From Actinoplanes sp. L3-i22 (lineage in GTDB: Bacteria > Actinomycetota > Actinomycetes > Mycobacteriales > Micromonosporaceae): a DNA stretch of 64,000 nt. This document shows, piece by piece, positions 46,951 through 55,122 of the stretch. The position numbers and the translations under genes were made by a program. The notes beneath the pieces are model-generated. The model was not told the origin of the DNA and did not search any database. It was given only the letters and a program-made list of their open reading frames with translations. Location: assembly GCF_019704555.1 (NCBI RefSeq), contig NZ_AP024745.1:5030501-5094500 (forward strand). The letters run 5' to 3'. Each line of letters starts with the position of its first letter. Position 1 is the first letter of the stretch.

Positions 46951-47427
46951 CTAATCGTCGTACGGCGCCGGGATCCGAAGGTCCAGCAGCAAGGTGGTGC
47001 CGGTGCGGTCGCTGCTGAGCCTTACCTGATCGCACACGTAGTTGATCAGCCACAGCCCGCGTGGCGGCATCACCCCGTCGCGTCGTCGATGACCATCGAG
47101 GTGCCATTTCGCGGGGATGCCGGGCCCCTCGTCGGTGATCCTGCAGCACAGGCGATCCGCTCGCCGCCACAGGACCAGCCGGCCCCGTCCGCCGCCGTGC
47201 TGCACGGCGTTCGCGCACCCCTCGTGCACCGCGAGCACGAACCGCGCCAGCCGCGGACCGGCCAGTCCCCAACCGCGGCTGCGGTCACGCACCGCGGACC
47301 GCAGACGACCCAGGTCAACCGCGCGGAAGTCGACAGTCAGCAAGCCGGCGTCCGGCTGCGCACCGGTGTCGTCCTCGGCTTGTCGCATCTGATCATCCGG
47401 TGTTGCCGGAGACCGTGACGGATCCAT
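46951..47427 (-). CDS. Anti-sigma-factor-type GHKL ATPase (RsbW/SpoIIAB-like)
   Basis: A 158-residue kinase-type protein. N-box LAVHEGCANAVQHGG, G1 TDEGPGIP, G2 PPRGLWLINYVCDQVRL and a C-terminal TTLLLDLRIP. The short size and the RGLGL-like box are typical of serine kinases controlling sigma factors in actinobacteria. It precedes the ANTAR genes on the same strand with a 237-nt gap, so it is likely a separate transcription unit. The partner antagonist is not in the window. Confidence 0.85.
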   Translation of the reverse strand: MDPSRSPATPDDQMRQAEDDTGAQPDAGLLTVDFRAVDLGRLRSAVRDRSRGWGLAGPRLARFVLAVHEGCANAVQHGGGRGRLVLWRRADRLCCRITDEGPGIPAKWHLDGHRRRDGVMPPRGLWLINYVCDQVRLSSDRTGTTLLLDLRIPAPYDD

Positions 47428-47819
47428 GACCGCTCCACGAACGGACGCACGTGTGACTCGCCAAAGGTCGCCGCCGGGGTCTGGAGCAGCGCCAGGACCG
47501 TTGCACCGGGCGGACTGAACAGCCCTGGGTCACGGCCCACTACCCGGACATGCTAGCTACACGTGACCAACCGTGCCAGCGAGGAGCCCCCGTTTGAGTG
47601 GATCCCAGGCCGGACGCGGACAGATCCGGGCCACAGCTCGAGTATGCCAATCGGGGGGCCGTGACCGCCGCACCCAGGCGGCCACTCCGATTCGGTGGGC
47701 TCACAGCTCGGGCCGAGGGGCCGGATGACAACTCGTCGGATCAGCCCCTGAGCCTTACGCCACCGGGGTGTGGCCCAGCAAGGAAACGGCTGTCCGCAAA
47801 GCGGGGACACCGGCGGCGG

Positions 47820-47873
47820 GAGCATCCTTGAAGGCAACCGCAAGGCATCCGGTGAGGGATGCCCGGCGTGCTC
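47820..47873 (+). ncRNA. Possible structured leader upstream of hemolysin III (three-way junction)
   Basis: Three stems nest here: an outer GAGCA/TGCTC, an inner CCTTG/CAAGG with a 10-nt loop, and CATCC/GGATG with a 6-nt loop. The hairpin TGTCC/GGACA lies just upstream (47791-47809). The region sits in a 498-nt gene-free stretch, 53 nt before ATG 47926. It does not match any riboswitch I can name. Short stems can occur by chance in GC-rich DNA. Confidence 0.25.
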
Positions 47874-47925
47874 TCGCCCCGGACCCCGGCGATCCTCAGC
47901 CGATGCTGTTCCGCAGGAGGGCGCC

Positions 47926-48639
47926 ATGTCCCGATCAGATCCCGAAGCCCCGGTGGCCCGCCGGGACAGTCGGCCGTCCGCGGTCGTCGATGATTCGTGG
48001 CGGGACCCGCCCGATCCCAAACCGGTCATGCGCGGCTGGTCGCACCTGGTCTGCTTCGAGGCCTCGCTGATCCTCGGGACGCTGGTCGTGGTGGCCGCCG
48101 ACGGGGTGCTGGCCACCGTCGGGGCGGCCGTCTACGCGGTCAGCGTCGCCGCGATGTTCGGCACCAGCGCGCTGTTTCACCTCGGGCGGTGGCGGCCCCG
48201 GGCCCGGCGGGTGCTGCGGCGCGCCGATCACGCGACGATCTCACTGCTGATCGCGGGGACCGCTACCCCGATCTATCTGCTGGCGGTGCCGCGTACGTAC
48301 GGAATAGTTTGTCTTTCGGTGTTGTGGTTGTTGACCCTCGGCGCGGTCGGCATGCACCTCGCGTGGCCGCGGACCCATGATCGGTTCCGGGTCGTGATGT
48401 ACCTGGCCATGGGCTGGACCGCGTGCCTCGCGCTGCCCTCGCTGTGGGTGCGCGGCGGGGTGGCCGCCGCCGTGCTGGTCGCGGCCGGGGGAGTGCTGTA
48501 CACCGTGGGTGCGCTGGCCTATCACCGGCACCGCCCGGACCCGAGCCCGGGCGTGTTCGGCTATCACGAGGTGTTCCACGCCTACGTCTGCGTCGCCGCC
48601 GCCTGCCAGTACGTCGCCATCGCGATCTTCGTCCTCTGA
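47926..48639 (+). CDS. Hemolysin III/PAQR-family membrane protein
   Basis: A 237-residue seven-helix membrane protein of the hemolysin III family. Signature residues: SALFHLGRWRPRARRVLRRADHATISLLIAGTATPI (helices 2-3 with His/Asp cluster) and GYHEVFHAYVCVAAACQY near the C-terminus with His ligands. The N-terminal 35 residues are a Pro/Asp-rich cytoplasmic tail. PAQR members are putative hydrolases (ceramidase-like) with a zinc site. CAGGAGG precedes ATG 47926. Confidence 0.93.
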   Translation: MSRSDPEAPVARRDSRPSAVVDDSWRDPPDPKPVMRGWSHLVCFEASLILGTLVVVAADGVLATVGAAVYAVSVAAMFGTSALFHLGRWRPRARRVLRRADHATISLLIAGTATPIYLLAVPRTYGIVCLSVLWLLTLGAVGMHLAWPRTHDRFRVVMYLAMGWTACLALPSLWVRGGVAAAVLVAAGGVLYTVGALAYHRHRPDPSPGVFGYHEVFHAYVCVAAACQYVAIAIFVL

Positions 48640-48670
48640 GGCGGGCCGGCCCGGTTCGGCCCGACCCGCC
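48640..48670. terminator. Hairpin between convergent genes
   Basis: GC-rich imperfect inverted repeat (GGCGGG...CCCGCC with inner CCGG/CCGA pairing) between the hemolysin III end (48639) and the peptidoglycan-binding gene end (48688). Probable terminator, not followed by a T-run. Confidence 0.45.
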
Positions 48671-48687
48671 CCGTCCCGTCCCGCGGA

Positions 48688-49149
48688 TCAGAACGAGTAC
48701 ATCCCGCTGACCAGCGCCTGCCAGGTCATCGGGCCGACGATGCCGTCGACCGCCATGGACGGCTCGTCGGCGCGGACCGCCTGCTGGAAGCCGCGCACGG
48801 CGGCCTCGGTCTGCGGGCCGAAGATGCCGTCGATGGCCAGCCCCTGAGCCGGCTCGCCGGAGAGGTCGCGGTACTGGAATTCCTCCTGCACGCCGCGGAC
48901 GGCGTCGCCCTCGGCGCCCCGCTGGACCTCGATGATCAGTTTGCCCCAGGTCTGCGGGCCGACGATGCCGTCGACCGTCAGACTTTTCTCCCGCTGGAAG
49001 CTGCGCACCGCGGCGTCGGTGTTCGGGCCGAAGATGCCGTCGACCGCGACCGTGTGCCCGCGGGCCCGCAGCAGGTACTGCAGGGTCGGTACCGGGTGTT
49101 CCTTGGCGCCTTTCCTGACTTGCGGCCAGGGTTGCAGTCCGTTGGCCAT
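48688..49149 (-). CDS. Peptidoglycan-binding protein with two PG_binding_1 repeats
   Basis: A 153-residue protein made of two repeats of the classic helical peptidoglycan-binding domain: GHTVAVDGIFGPNTDAAVRSFQ..TVDGIVGPQTWGKL and LAIDGIFGPQTEAAVRGFQ..AVDGIVGPMTWQAL. No signal peptide is visible from ATG 49149 (GGGAGG upstream), so export or a partner protein is unclear. The repeats usually anchor enzymes to cell wall; without a catalytic domain it could be a wall-binding accessory. Confidence 0.88.
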   Translation of the reverse strand: MANGLQPWPQVRKGAKEHPVPTLQYLLRARGHTVAVDGIFGPNTDAAVRSFQREKSLTVDGIVGPQTWGKLIIEVQRGAEGDAVRGVQEEFQYRDLSGEPAQGLAIDGIFGPQTEAAVRGFQQAVRADEPSMAVDGIVGPMTWQALVSGMYSF

Positions 49150-49211
49150 GTCACCGGCCTCCCATCGGTATCGCTCGGGAGCCGGGTCCTCGCACAGCCC
49201 GGCTCCGGGGG

Positions 49212-49229
49212 CCTCCCCGATCGGGGAGG
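49212..49229. repeat. Perfect 18-bp palindrome
   Basis: CCTCCCCGATCGGGGAGG lies in the 174-nt gap between two same-strand genes. As RNA it forms a stem with a tiny loop. It may terminate the ANTAR transcript, or be an operator. No run of T follows on the minus strand. Confidence 0.45.
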
Positions 49230-49323
49230 TTTCGGCTTTCCGCACCAGCACAACCGGGCTCGGCGCATGGTCGCCAGGGTCTTTGGTCCCGGACTGCCGG
49301 CTCGGGCCGCACGCACCGGTCGG

Positions 49324-50028
49324 TCAGGCACGTCCGTCGGGCACCTCGCCGGTCTCGACGATCTCGGCGGCCAGGTCGTGGATCTTCCGGTGCCGGTGTC
49401 GCGAGGATCGTCGCAGGACCTCGAAGGCCTGCTGGGCGGTCACCCGGCGCTGGTTCATGACGATGCCCAGCGCCATCCCGATCAGCCGGTTGGACCGCAG
49501 CGCCTCGGTCAGTTCCGTATTGCGGGCCCGGGTGGCCGCGCCGGACAGCGCCAGAGCGCCGTGCAGGGCGAGAGCGCCGCCGAGGGTGACCGACGACGGC
49601 CCGAACGCGCGGGGCGACCGGGCGGCCAGGGTCAGCGCGCCCAGCATCTGTGTGCCCGCGGCGATGGGCAGCGTCAGGACGCATCTGAGCCCGGACACCT
49701 GCTCGGCGCGCCGGCTGACGTCCGGCCACCGGTCGTCCTCCAGCAGGTCCGGGACCTGATGGACACCGCCGTCGCGGATCGCGACCGGGCACGGGCCCGC
49801 GTCCGTGGCGTGCCAGAGGCGGTCGGCCGCCGCCACCGGGTCACTGGTCGCGGCGGCCGGCACGATCTGGCCGTGCCTGGTGAGCAGGCACAGCGCCGCT
49901 TCCTCGCCGCCGGGCACCAGCTCGGCGGCGGCCGCGGTCATCTGCTGGGCGATGACGCCGGGATCGGCCAGGTACCACGAGCGGGTCAACTCCGCGAACG
50001 TCTCCACGAGCTGCTGGTCACCACGCAT
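49324..50028 (-). CDS. GAF-ANTAR transcription antiterminator 4
   Basis: A 234-residue regulator with GAF (about 15-160, AALCLLTRHGQIVPAAATSDP, GTQMLGALTLAARSPRAFG) and ANTAR (NRLIGMALGIVMNQRRVTAQQAFEVLRRSSRHRHRKIHDLA). ATG 50028 has GGAAGGAGG upstream. Unlike the block at 44-46 kb, it has an operator-like site 52 nt upstream, so it is the only ANTAR gene tied to the dormancy sites here. Confidence 0.9.
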   Translation of the reverse strand: MRGDQQLVETFAELTRSWYLADPGVIAQQMTAAAAELVPGGEEAALCLLTRHGQIVPAAATSDPVAAADRLWHATDAGPCPVAIRDGGVHQVPDLLEDDRWPDVSRRAEQVSGLRCVLTLPIAAGTQMLGALTLAARSPRAFGPSSVTLGGALALHGALALSGAATRARNTELTEALRSNRLIGMALGIVMNQRRVTAQQAFEVLRRSSRHRHRKIHDLAAEIVETGEVPDGRA

Positions 50029-50079
50029 GACCGTGCCTCCTTCCGAGGTCACGGTCGCCGACCTGGGTTCGGGCCCACC

Positions 50080-50094
50080 AGGGGCCGAGGTCCC
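50080..50094. promoter_or_regulatory. DosR/OsdR-like operator 13 (minus strand GGGACCTCGGCCCCT)
   Basis: Lies 52 nt upstream of the GAF-ANTAR start, between it and the end of the alpha/beta hydrolase gene. The 15-mer has one base shift in the centre relative to the consensus but both half sites. Confidence 0.62.
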
Positions 50095-50096
50095 GG

Positions 50097-50981
50097 CTAT
50101 CGCGTGCGGACGGCTTCGCCGGCCAGTTCCGGCAGCGTCGGGAAGAGCATGCGCAACATCAGCGGTGGCCGGAAGGGACGCCAGTCGTCCTCCGGCTGGG
50201 CCAGCCGGTCGGCGACCGCCCACAACACCGCGGGATGCTGCCCGAGCCCGAAATGGCTGCTCATGACCGCGATGTTCGCCCGGTTCGCGCCCGGCGGAAG
50301 CATCGACGCCCGGTAGGCGACGATCCCGTCGCAGCGGGACAGGATCGACGTCGCCGGCATCTTCAGCGGCGGCTGATCCCACTCCGAGGGCGGCAGCAGG
50401 CGCTCGGGCACGTGCCGGTGGGCGTTCCACCGGTAGTAGGCCATGGCCCGGGTCTGGGCCGGATGCGTCATCCGGACCGGACTGCCGAGGGTGATCACCT
50501 GACGGACCAGGCCGGGATGAGTCCGCGCCGCGGCGTAGGCGTAGATCCCGCCGAGGCTCCAGCCGACGAGACTGACCCGGCGCTCGAAGCGGTCGGCGAG
50601 CGAGGCGACCCGCTGCGGAACCTGTTCGATGACGTCCGCGGTGGGGCCACGGTTGCGGCCCAGGTCCCAGCCGTGCACGGCGTAGCCCAGGTGGTGCAAG
50701 GTGCGGCGCAGAACGATGGTGGACCAGTCGCCGGCGCCCAGACCCGGCAGGACCAGGACCGGATGGCCGTCGCCCCGGGGGGCCGCCAAGAGGATGTGGT
50801 AGCCGAGCGCGCTCAGCCCGGCTCCGGTGATCGCCCGCCCGGCGTCCGTGCCGGACAACAGCCAGCTGGGTGGCCGCTCGTGCGGCCGCGGCCGGTGGCC
50901 GGGGTGAGCGGCGCCGGGTGTCCATGACCGTTCGGATGGTTCCGTGGCCCAGTCGTCCTCCGGAAAGGGGACCGTCATCAA
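50097..50981 (-). CDS. Alpha/beta hydrolase
   Basis: A 294-residue soluble hydrolase. HPVLVLPGLGAGDWST carries the oxyanion region, LVGWSLGGIYAYAAA is the nucleophile elbow (GWSLG), and the catalytic acid and His appear in SILSRCDGIVAY and VMSSHFGLG. The N-terminal 40 residues are Pro/Arg-rich and disordered. It resembles lipase-like proteins of actinobacteria, but substrate cannot be assigned. Start 50981 or the next codon ATG 50978. Confidence 0.85.
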   Translation of the reverse strand: MMTVPFPEDDWATEPSERSWTPGAAHPGHRPRPHERPPSWLLSGTDAGRAITGAGLSALGYHILLAAPRGDGHPVLVLPGLGAGDWSTIVLRRTLHHLGYAVHGWDLGRNRGPTADVIEQVPQRVASLADRFERRVSLVGWSLGGIYAYAAARTHPGLVRQVITLGSPVRMTHPAQTRAMAYYRWNAHRHVPERLLPPSEWDQPPLKMPATSILSRCDGIVAYRASMLPPGANRANIAVMSSHFGLGQHPAVLWAVADRLAQPEDDWRPFRPPLMLRMLFPTLPELAGEAVRTR

Positions 50982-51167
50982 GCTGCCGCCCTTCGCGGCG
51001 CGCCGGCCTGCTCAGTGAGCTCTGGCGTACCGGACGACCAAAGCGTAGCTCGCGATCATCGGCGTCAAGAGGTGTGTCACCCGGGACGACTGCCGCAGGA
51101 GGATCGCGACGGCGGCCTGGACCCAGCCGACCCGCGGGGTACCCGGCAACATGGCACCGGCAAGCTC

Positions 51168-51182
51168 AGGACTTGCGGCCCT
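51168..51182. promoter_or_regulatory. DosR/OsdR-like operator 14 (AGGACTTGCGGCCCT)
   Basis: One mismatch in the first half (AGGAC for GGGAC). It is 190 nt before the HPF-like start, within a 390-nt gene-free stretch where nothing else is recognised. Confidence 0.5.
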
Positions 51183-51371
51183 GTCCGGGGCACCGGACAC
51201 CGGGCAAGTATGAAAGTGCGCCCACCGGCGCAGGGGTGCGACACCTCGACGGCGGACTGAAGGAGAACGGCTTTCCGGCCGACGACCCGCCATCGCCACA
51301 ACGGGTCAACCGCCGTCGGTGGCCGCCGGTCCGCCGGTGGGCGCCCGACCGTGTTTCTGGGGTGGTTACGC

Positions 51372-52166
51372 ATGAGCGGACTGCAACCGATCACGACGGC
51401 TGACGTCGCGGCCGTGACCCACGGACGTGTTCCCGCCGATCTGGTCGACTACACCCGGCACAAAGTTCTCCAGGCCTGCCGCCACAGCCGGCAACCGATC
51501 CTGCACGTACGCCTGAAGCTCACCTACTTCGAGGACGCGGGGGAGCCCCGGCCGGCCCGGGCCCAGGCGAACCTGGACGTCAACGGCCGGCTGGTGCGCG
51601 GCCAGGTCACCGCCTCGTCCCTGCGGGAGGCGGCCGATCTGCTCGAGGACCGGCTGCGGCAGCAGTTGTCACGCAGCGCACGGCACTGGGAGGCACGGCG
51701 AGGCGGCCGGCCGCGGCCCGGCGAGTGGCGGCACGCCTCGGACGAGCGGCATCCGCTGGCCTACTTCCCTCGTCCGGAGGCGGAACGCCAGGTGGTACGG
51801 CACAAGTCGTACGAGCCGGCGAGGACGACCCCCGACGAGGCGGTGTTCGACATGGACCTGCTCGACTACGACGTGCATCTGTTCACCGACGACGGCACCG
51901 GCCAGGACGCCGTGGTCTACCGGGGCGGCCCCACCGCCTACCGCCTGGCCCGGCTGCGTCCGGTCGACCGGCCGGAGCCGGTGACGGCCGTGCCGCTGTC
52001 GGTCAGCGATCGTCCGGCGATGCGCCTCACCCTCGCCGAGGCGGTCGCCCGTCTCAACCTGACCGGGCAGCCGTTCCTGTTCTTCGCCGACGCCGCCGAC
52101 GGGCGTGGCCGGCTGCTCTACCACCGCTACGACGGGCACTACGGACTGGTCACGCCGGCAACCTGA
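51372..52166 (+). CDS. HPF/RaiA-related ribosome-associated protein (DATIN/Rv0079-like)
   Basis: A 264-residue protein. The N-terminal part (about 15-105) resembles the S30AE ribosome-binding fold (VRLKLTYFEDAGEPRPARAQANLDVNGRLVRGQVTASSLREAADLLEDRLRQQL). The rest holds two copies of the HPF C-terminal dimerisation motif, VVRHKSYEPARTTPDEAVFDMDLLDYDVHLF and RPAMRLTLAEAVARLNLTGQPFLFFADAADGRGRLLYHRYDGHYGLV. M. tuberculosis Rv0079 (DATIN), a DosR-regulated translation inhibitor, is of this class. It would hibernate ribosomes in hypoxia. ATG 51372 follows GGGGTGG. The USP after it converges, 6 nt away. Confidence 0.88.
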   Translation: MSGLQPITTADVAAVTHGRVPADLVDYTRHKVLQACRHSRQPILHVRLKLTYFEDAGEPRPARAQANLDVNGRLVRGQVTASSLREAADLLEDRLRQQLSRSARHWEARRGGRPRPGEWRHASDERHPLAYFPRPEAERQVVRHKSYEPARTTPDEAVFDMDLLDYDVHLFTDDGTGQDAVVYRGGPTAYRLARLRPVDRPEPVTAVPLSVSDRPAMRLTLAEAVARLNLTGQPFLFFADAADGRGRLLYHRYDGHYGLVTPAT

Positions 52167-52172
52167 GCCCGG

Positions 52173-52631
52173 TCAATCCTTGTCACGGACGACGACGACG
52201 GGGCAGTGGGCGTGGTGTACACACCGCTGGCTGACCGAACCGAGCAGGCCCCCGGTGAACGTCCCGTGCCCGTGCGAGCCCACCACCAGCAGCGCGGCAC
52301 GCCCGGATGCCTCGATCAGGACCTGCGCCGGGTGGCCGGCCACGACACTCTCCAGGACCGGCACGTCCGGCGCGCCGACGCCGAGCGCTTCGCGCACCGT
52401 CTCGCCGAGCACTTTGCCGGCGGTCGCGGGCAGATCCTCGTACGGGTAGGCGGGCGCCCAGCCGTAGAAGACCGGAACCTCCCAAGCCATCACCGCCAGC
52501 AGCCGGCCGCCGGTGATCCGGGCCTGATGCGCCGCCCAGCGCAGCGCGGCTGTCGACGACGACGAGCCGTCGACCCCGACGACCACGTCGTCGGCGCGGA
52601 CGTCGTTCAGCTGCGAAGTTTGTCCTGTCAT
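52173..52631 (-). CDS. Single-domain universal stress protein
   Basis: A 152-residue USP. It starts DVVVGVDGSSSSTAALRWAAHQA and ends LLVVGSHGHGTFTGGLLGSVSQRCVHHAHCPVVVV, with the full nucleotide-binding glycine pattern. GAGGAG lies upstream of ATG 52631. It follows the MFS gene by 25 nt on the same strand, so it is probably its operon partner behind the site at 54102. Confidence 0.93.
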   Translation of the reverse strand: MTGQTSQLNDVRADDVVVGVDGSSSSTAALRWAAHQARITGGRLLAVMAWEVPVFYGWAPAYPYEDLPATAGKVLGETVREALGVGAPDVPVLESVVAGHPAQVLIEASGRAALLVVGSHGHGTFTGGLLGSVSQRCVHHAHCPVVVVRDKD

Positions 52632-52656
52632 CGCGAATCTCCTCGTCGAGCGATTG

Positions 52657-54030
52657 TCACGGATGGCCCGTCCGGCGGGTCATCGCCCGCCACACATCGC
52701 GGGCCGGCGAGATGCCCGGCCGATCGTCCATCCGGCGCAGCGCGGCCACGCCGACCGCGATGCCGCAGCCGCCGGCGAGCAGGTACAGCACCCGGCTCCC
52801 GTCGACCGGCCCCTCGACCGGCCCGAGGACCATCCGCCAGGAGCCGGTCAGCCCGGCAAGAGCGCCGGCGGACGCGACCGCCAGCAGCAGCACCACCCGG
52901 GCCGCGGACTGGATCACGCTGAACACCCGGCCGCGGACCGCGTCGGGCACCTCGGCGCCGATCAGGGTGATGCCGTACAGGAAGGCCATCCCGGCACCGG
53001 CGCCGGTGAGCATCACCTCCGGCAGCGCCACGGTGAGCCAGGGGGTGACCGCCAGCAGGACCACGCCCAGTCCGGCCAGCTGCACCGACAGACCGAACAG
53101 CCGGCGCCGCGAGAGACGCCCCACCAGCCGTGGCCCGGCCAGCACGCCGAGTCCGAACCCGACGAACAGGGCGCCGAACAGCAACCCGAAGGTGGCGTCG
53201 CCGCCGCCGAGCGAACGGGCGTAGAACCGGGCCGCGCCGATCACGATCCCGGCCCCGGCGAACGACCCGAGCAGGCCCACGACCAGACCACGCAGCAGCG
53301 GAGTACGGCTCACGTACCCGACGCCTGCCGTGATCGCCTCCCGCGCCCCTTCGCCGCGGCCCGACGGCCGGCCGCGGCCGGAGATCTCGCGAACCCCGAA
53401 CCCGACGACGCCCGCGCAGGCCAGGAACGTCAGAGCGTTGAAGTAGAGGGCGGCCGCGGCGGCGCCGTCACCGCCGATGACCGGCAGCCGGAAGGCGCCG
53501 GCGAAGACCAGCGCGGCGAGCACCGGCGTGACGCCGTAGGTGGTGATGATGGTCAACTGGTTGGCCGTCTCCAGCCGGCGCACCGGCAGCAGATTGGGAA
53601 CCGCGGCCTCTTTGGCCGGCGCCCACAGCATCGCGCCGACCTGGGCGGTGAACGAGGCGATCGCGGCCCACCCCACCGCCACCGCGTGATCACCGGTCAG
53701 CGACGCCATGGCCGGGATCGAGGCGAACAGCGCGAACCGCGCCACGTCCACCGACACCATGATGTGCCGGCGATCGAAACGGTCGGCCAGCACACCGGTG
53801 AGCGGGCCGAGGACCAGCCAGGGCAGCAGCTGCACGACGATCACCCCGCCGAAGGCCGCGCCCTGCGCCTTCGGCGAGCTGAGCTGCGTCGACGCGAACG
53901 ACGACGTCGCGAGCAGACCCAGCCAGTCGCCGAGCGACGACAGCCCGAACACCAGCCACAGCCGGCGGAACGGCCGAAGGCTCACCACCTCAGCGAGCGC
54001 CGACCGCGACAGGTGCGCGGTGATCGTCAC
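52657..54030 (-). CDS. MFS transporter
   Basis: A 457-residue protein with about 12 TM helices of the major facilitator type that includes macrolide/enterobactin exporters (MFS_3). Motif A appears in PLTGVLADRFDRRHIMVSVD. The last cytoplasmic region is charged (RRMDDRPG). Start GTG 54030 is the most plausible, but the purine-rich GAAAGG is only 1 nt upstream, so the exact start is uncertain. Substrate unknown. Possible operators at 54067-54116 precede it. Confidence 0.85.
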   Translation of the reverse strand: MTITAHLSRSALAEVVSLRPFRRLWLVFGLSSLGDWLGLLATSSFASTQLSSPKAQGAAFGGVIVVQLLPWLVLGPLTGVLADRFDRRHIMVSVDVARFALFASIPAMASLTGDHAVAVGWAAIASFTAQVGAMLWAPAKEAAVPNLLPVRRLETANQLTIITTYGVTPVLAALVFAGAFRLPVIGGDGAAAAALYFNALTFLACAGVVGFGVREISGRGRPSGRGEGAREAITAGVGYVSRTPLLRGLVVGLLGSFAGAGIVIGAARFYARSLGGGDATFGLLFGALFVGFGLGVLAGPRLVGRLSRRRLFGLSVQLAGLGVVLLAVTPWLTVALPEVMLTGAGAGMAFLYGITLIGAEVPDAVRGRVFSVIQSAARVVLLLAVASAGALAGLTGSWRMVLGPVEGPVDGSRVLYLLAGGCGIAVGVAALRRMDDRPGISPARDVWRAMTRRTGHP

Positions 54031-54066
54031 CCTTTCACCATCCGCCGCAGCCGGCGGCGTGCACAG

Positions 54067-54116
54067 GGTCGAAGGCCCCGGCGGCGCCCCGGACCGGACG
54101 GGACCAACGGCCGCGA
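54067..54116. promoter_or_regulatory. Two degenerate DosR/OsdR-like sites
   Basis: At 54102-54116 GGGACCAACGGCCGC keeps the left half fully and most of the right half; it is 72 nt upstream of the MFS GTG. At 54068 GGGTCGAAGGCCCC is a second weak pattern. Both fall in the 86-nt gap between the MFS gene and the end of the next gene upstream. Confidence 0.4.
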
Positions 54117-55106
54117 CTACGCCGGTGTCGCCTCGGCGGGCGGTCCGGAAGCGGGGTCGCGGGTCGCCGCCGTCCAGCCCGCCTGCTGCGCCACGTTCAG
54201 CACCGCGTCCACCACGCCGGTCATGCTCACCAGCGCGTCCCGGCCGGCGGCGTCGTTGAGCATCCGGGCGATCGCCACGATCACCACCACCACCGCGGCG
54301 TCGACGCCGTCCCGGCCGCCGGCCAGTTCGTGCACGTCCCGGTCGGTCAGCGGCCCGATACTGATCCGGCGGCCCGTCTGCAGCTCGACCCCGGCGATCA
54401 GGTGCCCGGCAGCGGTGAGCGCCGTCCAGGTGCCGGCCACCCGGAAGCCGGTGTCCAGGCCGGTCTCGTAGTAGGTGTCCTCGTCGGCCAGCCGCAACAA
54501 CGTGGCGATCGACGCCGCCGTCAGCGGCTGCTCGCACACGCTCAGCTGCGCGCTGGGCCAGGTGGCGTACGCGCCCGGCCCGGCATCCTCGAACTCGAAC
54601 CGGTCGAGCCAGCTGCGCAGGTATTCCTCGTCGACGTCGAACACCGGTGGCGGCGGCACACCCCGCACCGCCCGCTCCACGTCGAGGCACACCAGATTCC
54701 GGTTCAGCGGGCTGTCCCAGCCCCGGCTCTCGGCCCAGCCGTCGACCGCGAGGTCGCCGATCGTCGACCGGTACCGGTTGAGCTCGGCGACCTCGGCGGC
54801 GATGCAGGCGGCCTGCCGCAGCGCCTGCGGATCGAGATCCAGCGCGCCGGTCGCCGGCAGGCCGGGATGACCGGTGATCTCCGGGTCGAACCAGCCGACC
54901 CGGCCGGTCCCGTCGCGCAGGATCAGCGGGCGGATGTCGTGCACCACCAGGCTGTGCGCGTCCGGCGCCACCTCGCGCACCAGGGCCCCGGCCAGTTGCA
55001 GCCGGACGACGGCGTACTGCTCCAGCGCGGTGTGGAACGCCAGCCAGGCGGCGTGCGACTGCTGCCGCAGCGCCGCCAGGTCGGCCCGCCCGGTGCCCGA
55101 GGTCAT
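54117..55106 (-). CDS. Conserved protein of unknown function
   Basis: A 329-residue soluble protein with no signal or TM segment. N-terminal helix with LRQQSHAAWLAFHTALEQYAVVRLQLAGALVREV, a middle DPEITGHPGLPATGALDLDPQAL, and later YLRSWLDRFEFEDAGPGAYATWPSAQL. The composition is acidic. No enzyme motif is recognised. It is 16 nt upstream of the OYE gene's end, on the same strand, so probably follows it in one operon. Confidence 0.7.
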   Translation of the reverse strand: MTSGTGRADLAALRQQSHAAWLAFHTALEQYAVVRLQLAGALVREVAPDAHSLVVHDIRPLILRDGTGRVGWFDPEITGHPGLPATGALDLDPQALRQAACIAAEVAELNRYRSTIGDLAVDGWAESRGWDSPLNRNLVCLDVERAVRGVPPPPVFDVDEEYLRSWLDRFEFEDAGPGAYATWPSAQLSVCEQPLTAASIATLLRLADEDTYYETGLDTGFRVAGTWTALTAAGHLIAGVELQTGRRISIGPLTDRDVHELAGGRDGVDAAVVVVIVAIARMLNDAAGRDALVSMTGVVDAVLNVAQQAGWTAATRDPASGPPAEATPA

Positions 55107-55122
55107 CGTGATCCCTCCCGCC

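Noticed and set aside
51012..51152. Minus-strand 46-codon reading frame with a hydrophobic stretch
   Set aside because: No ribosome-binding site, starts 16 nt from an operator-like site, and codon pattern is not clearly coding.
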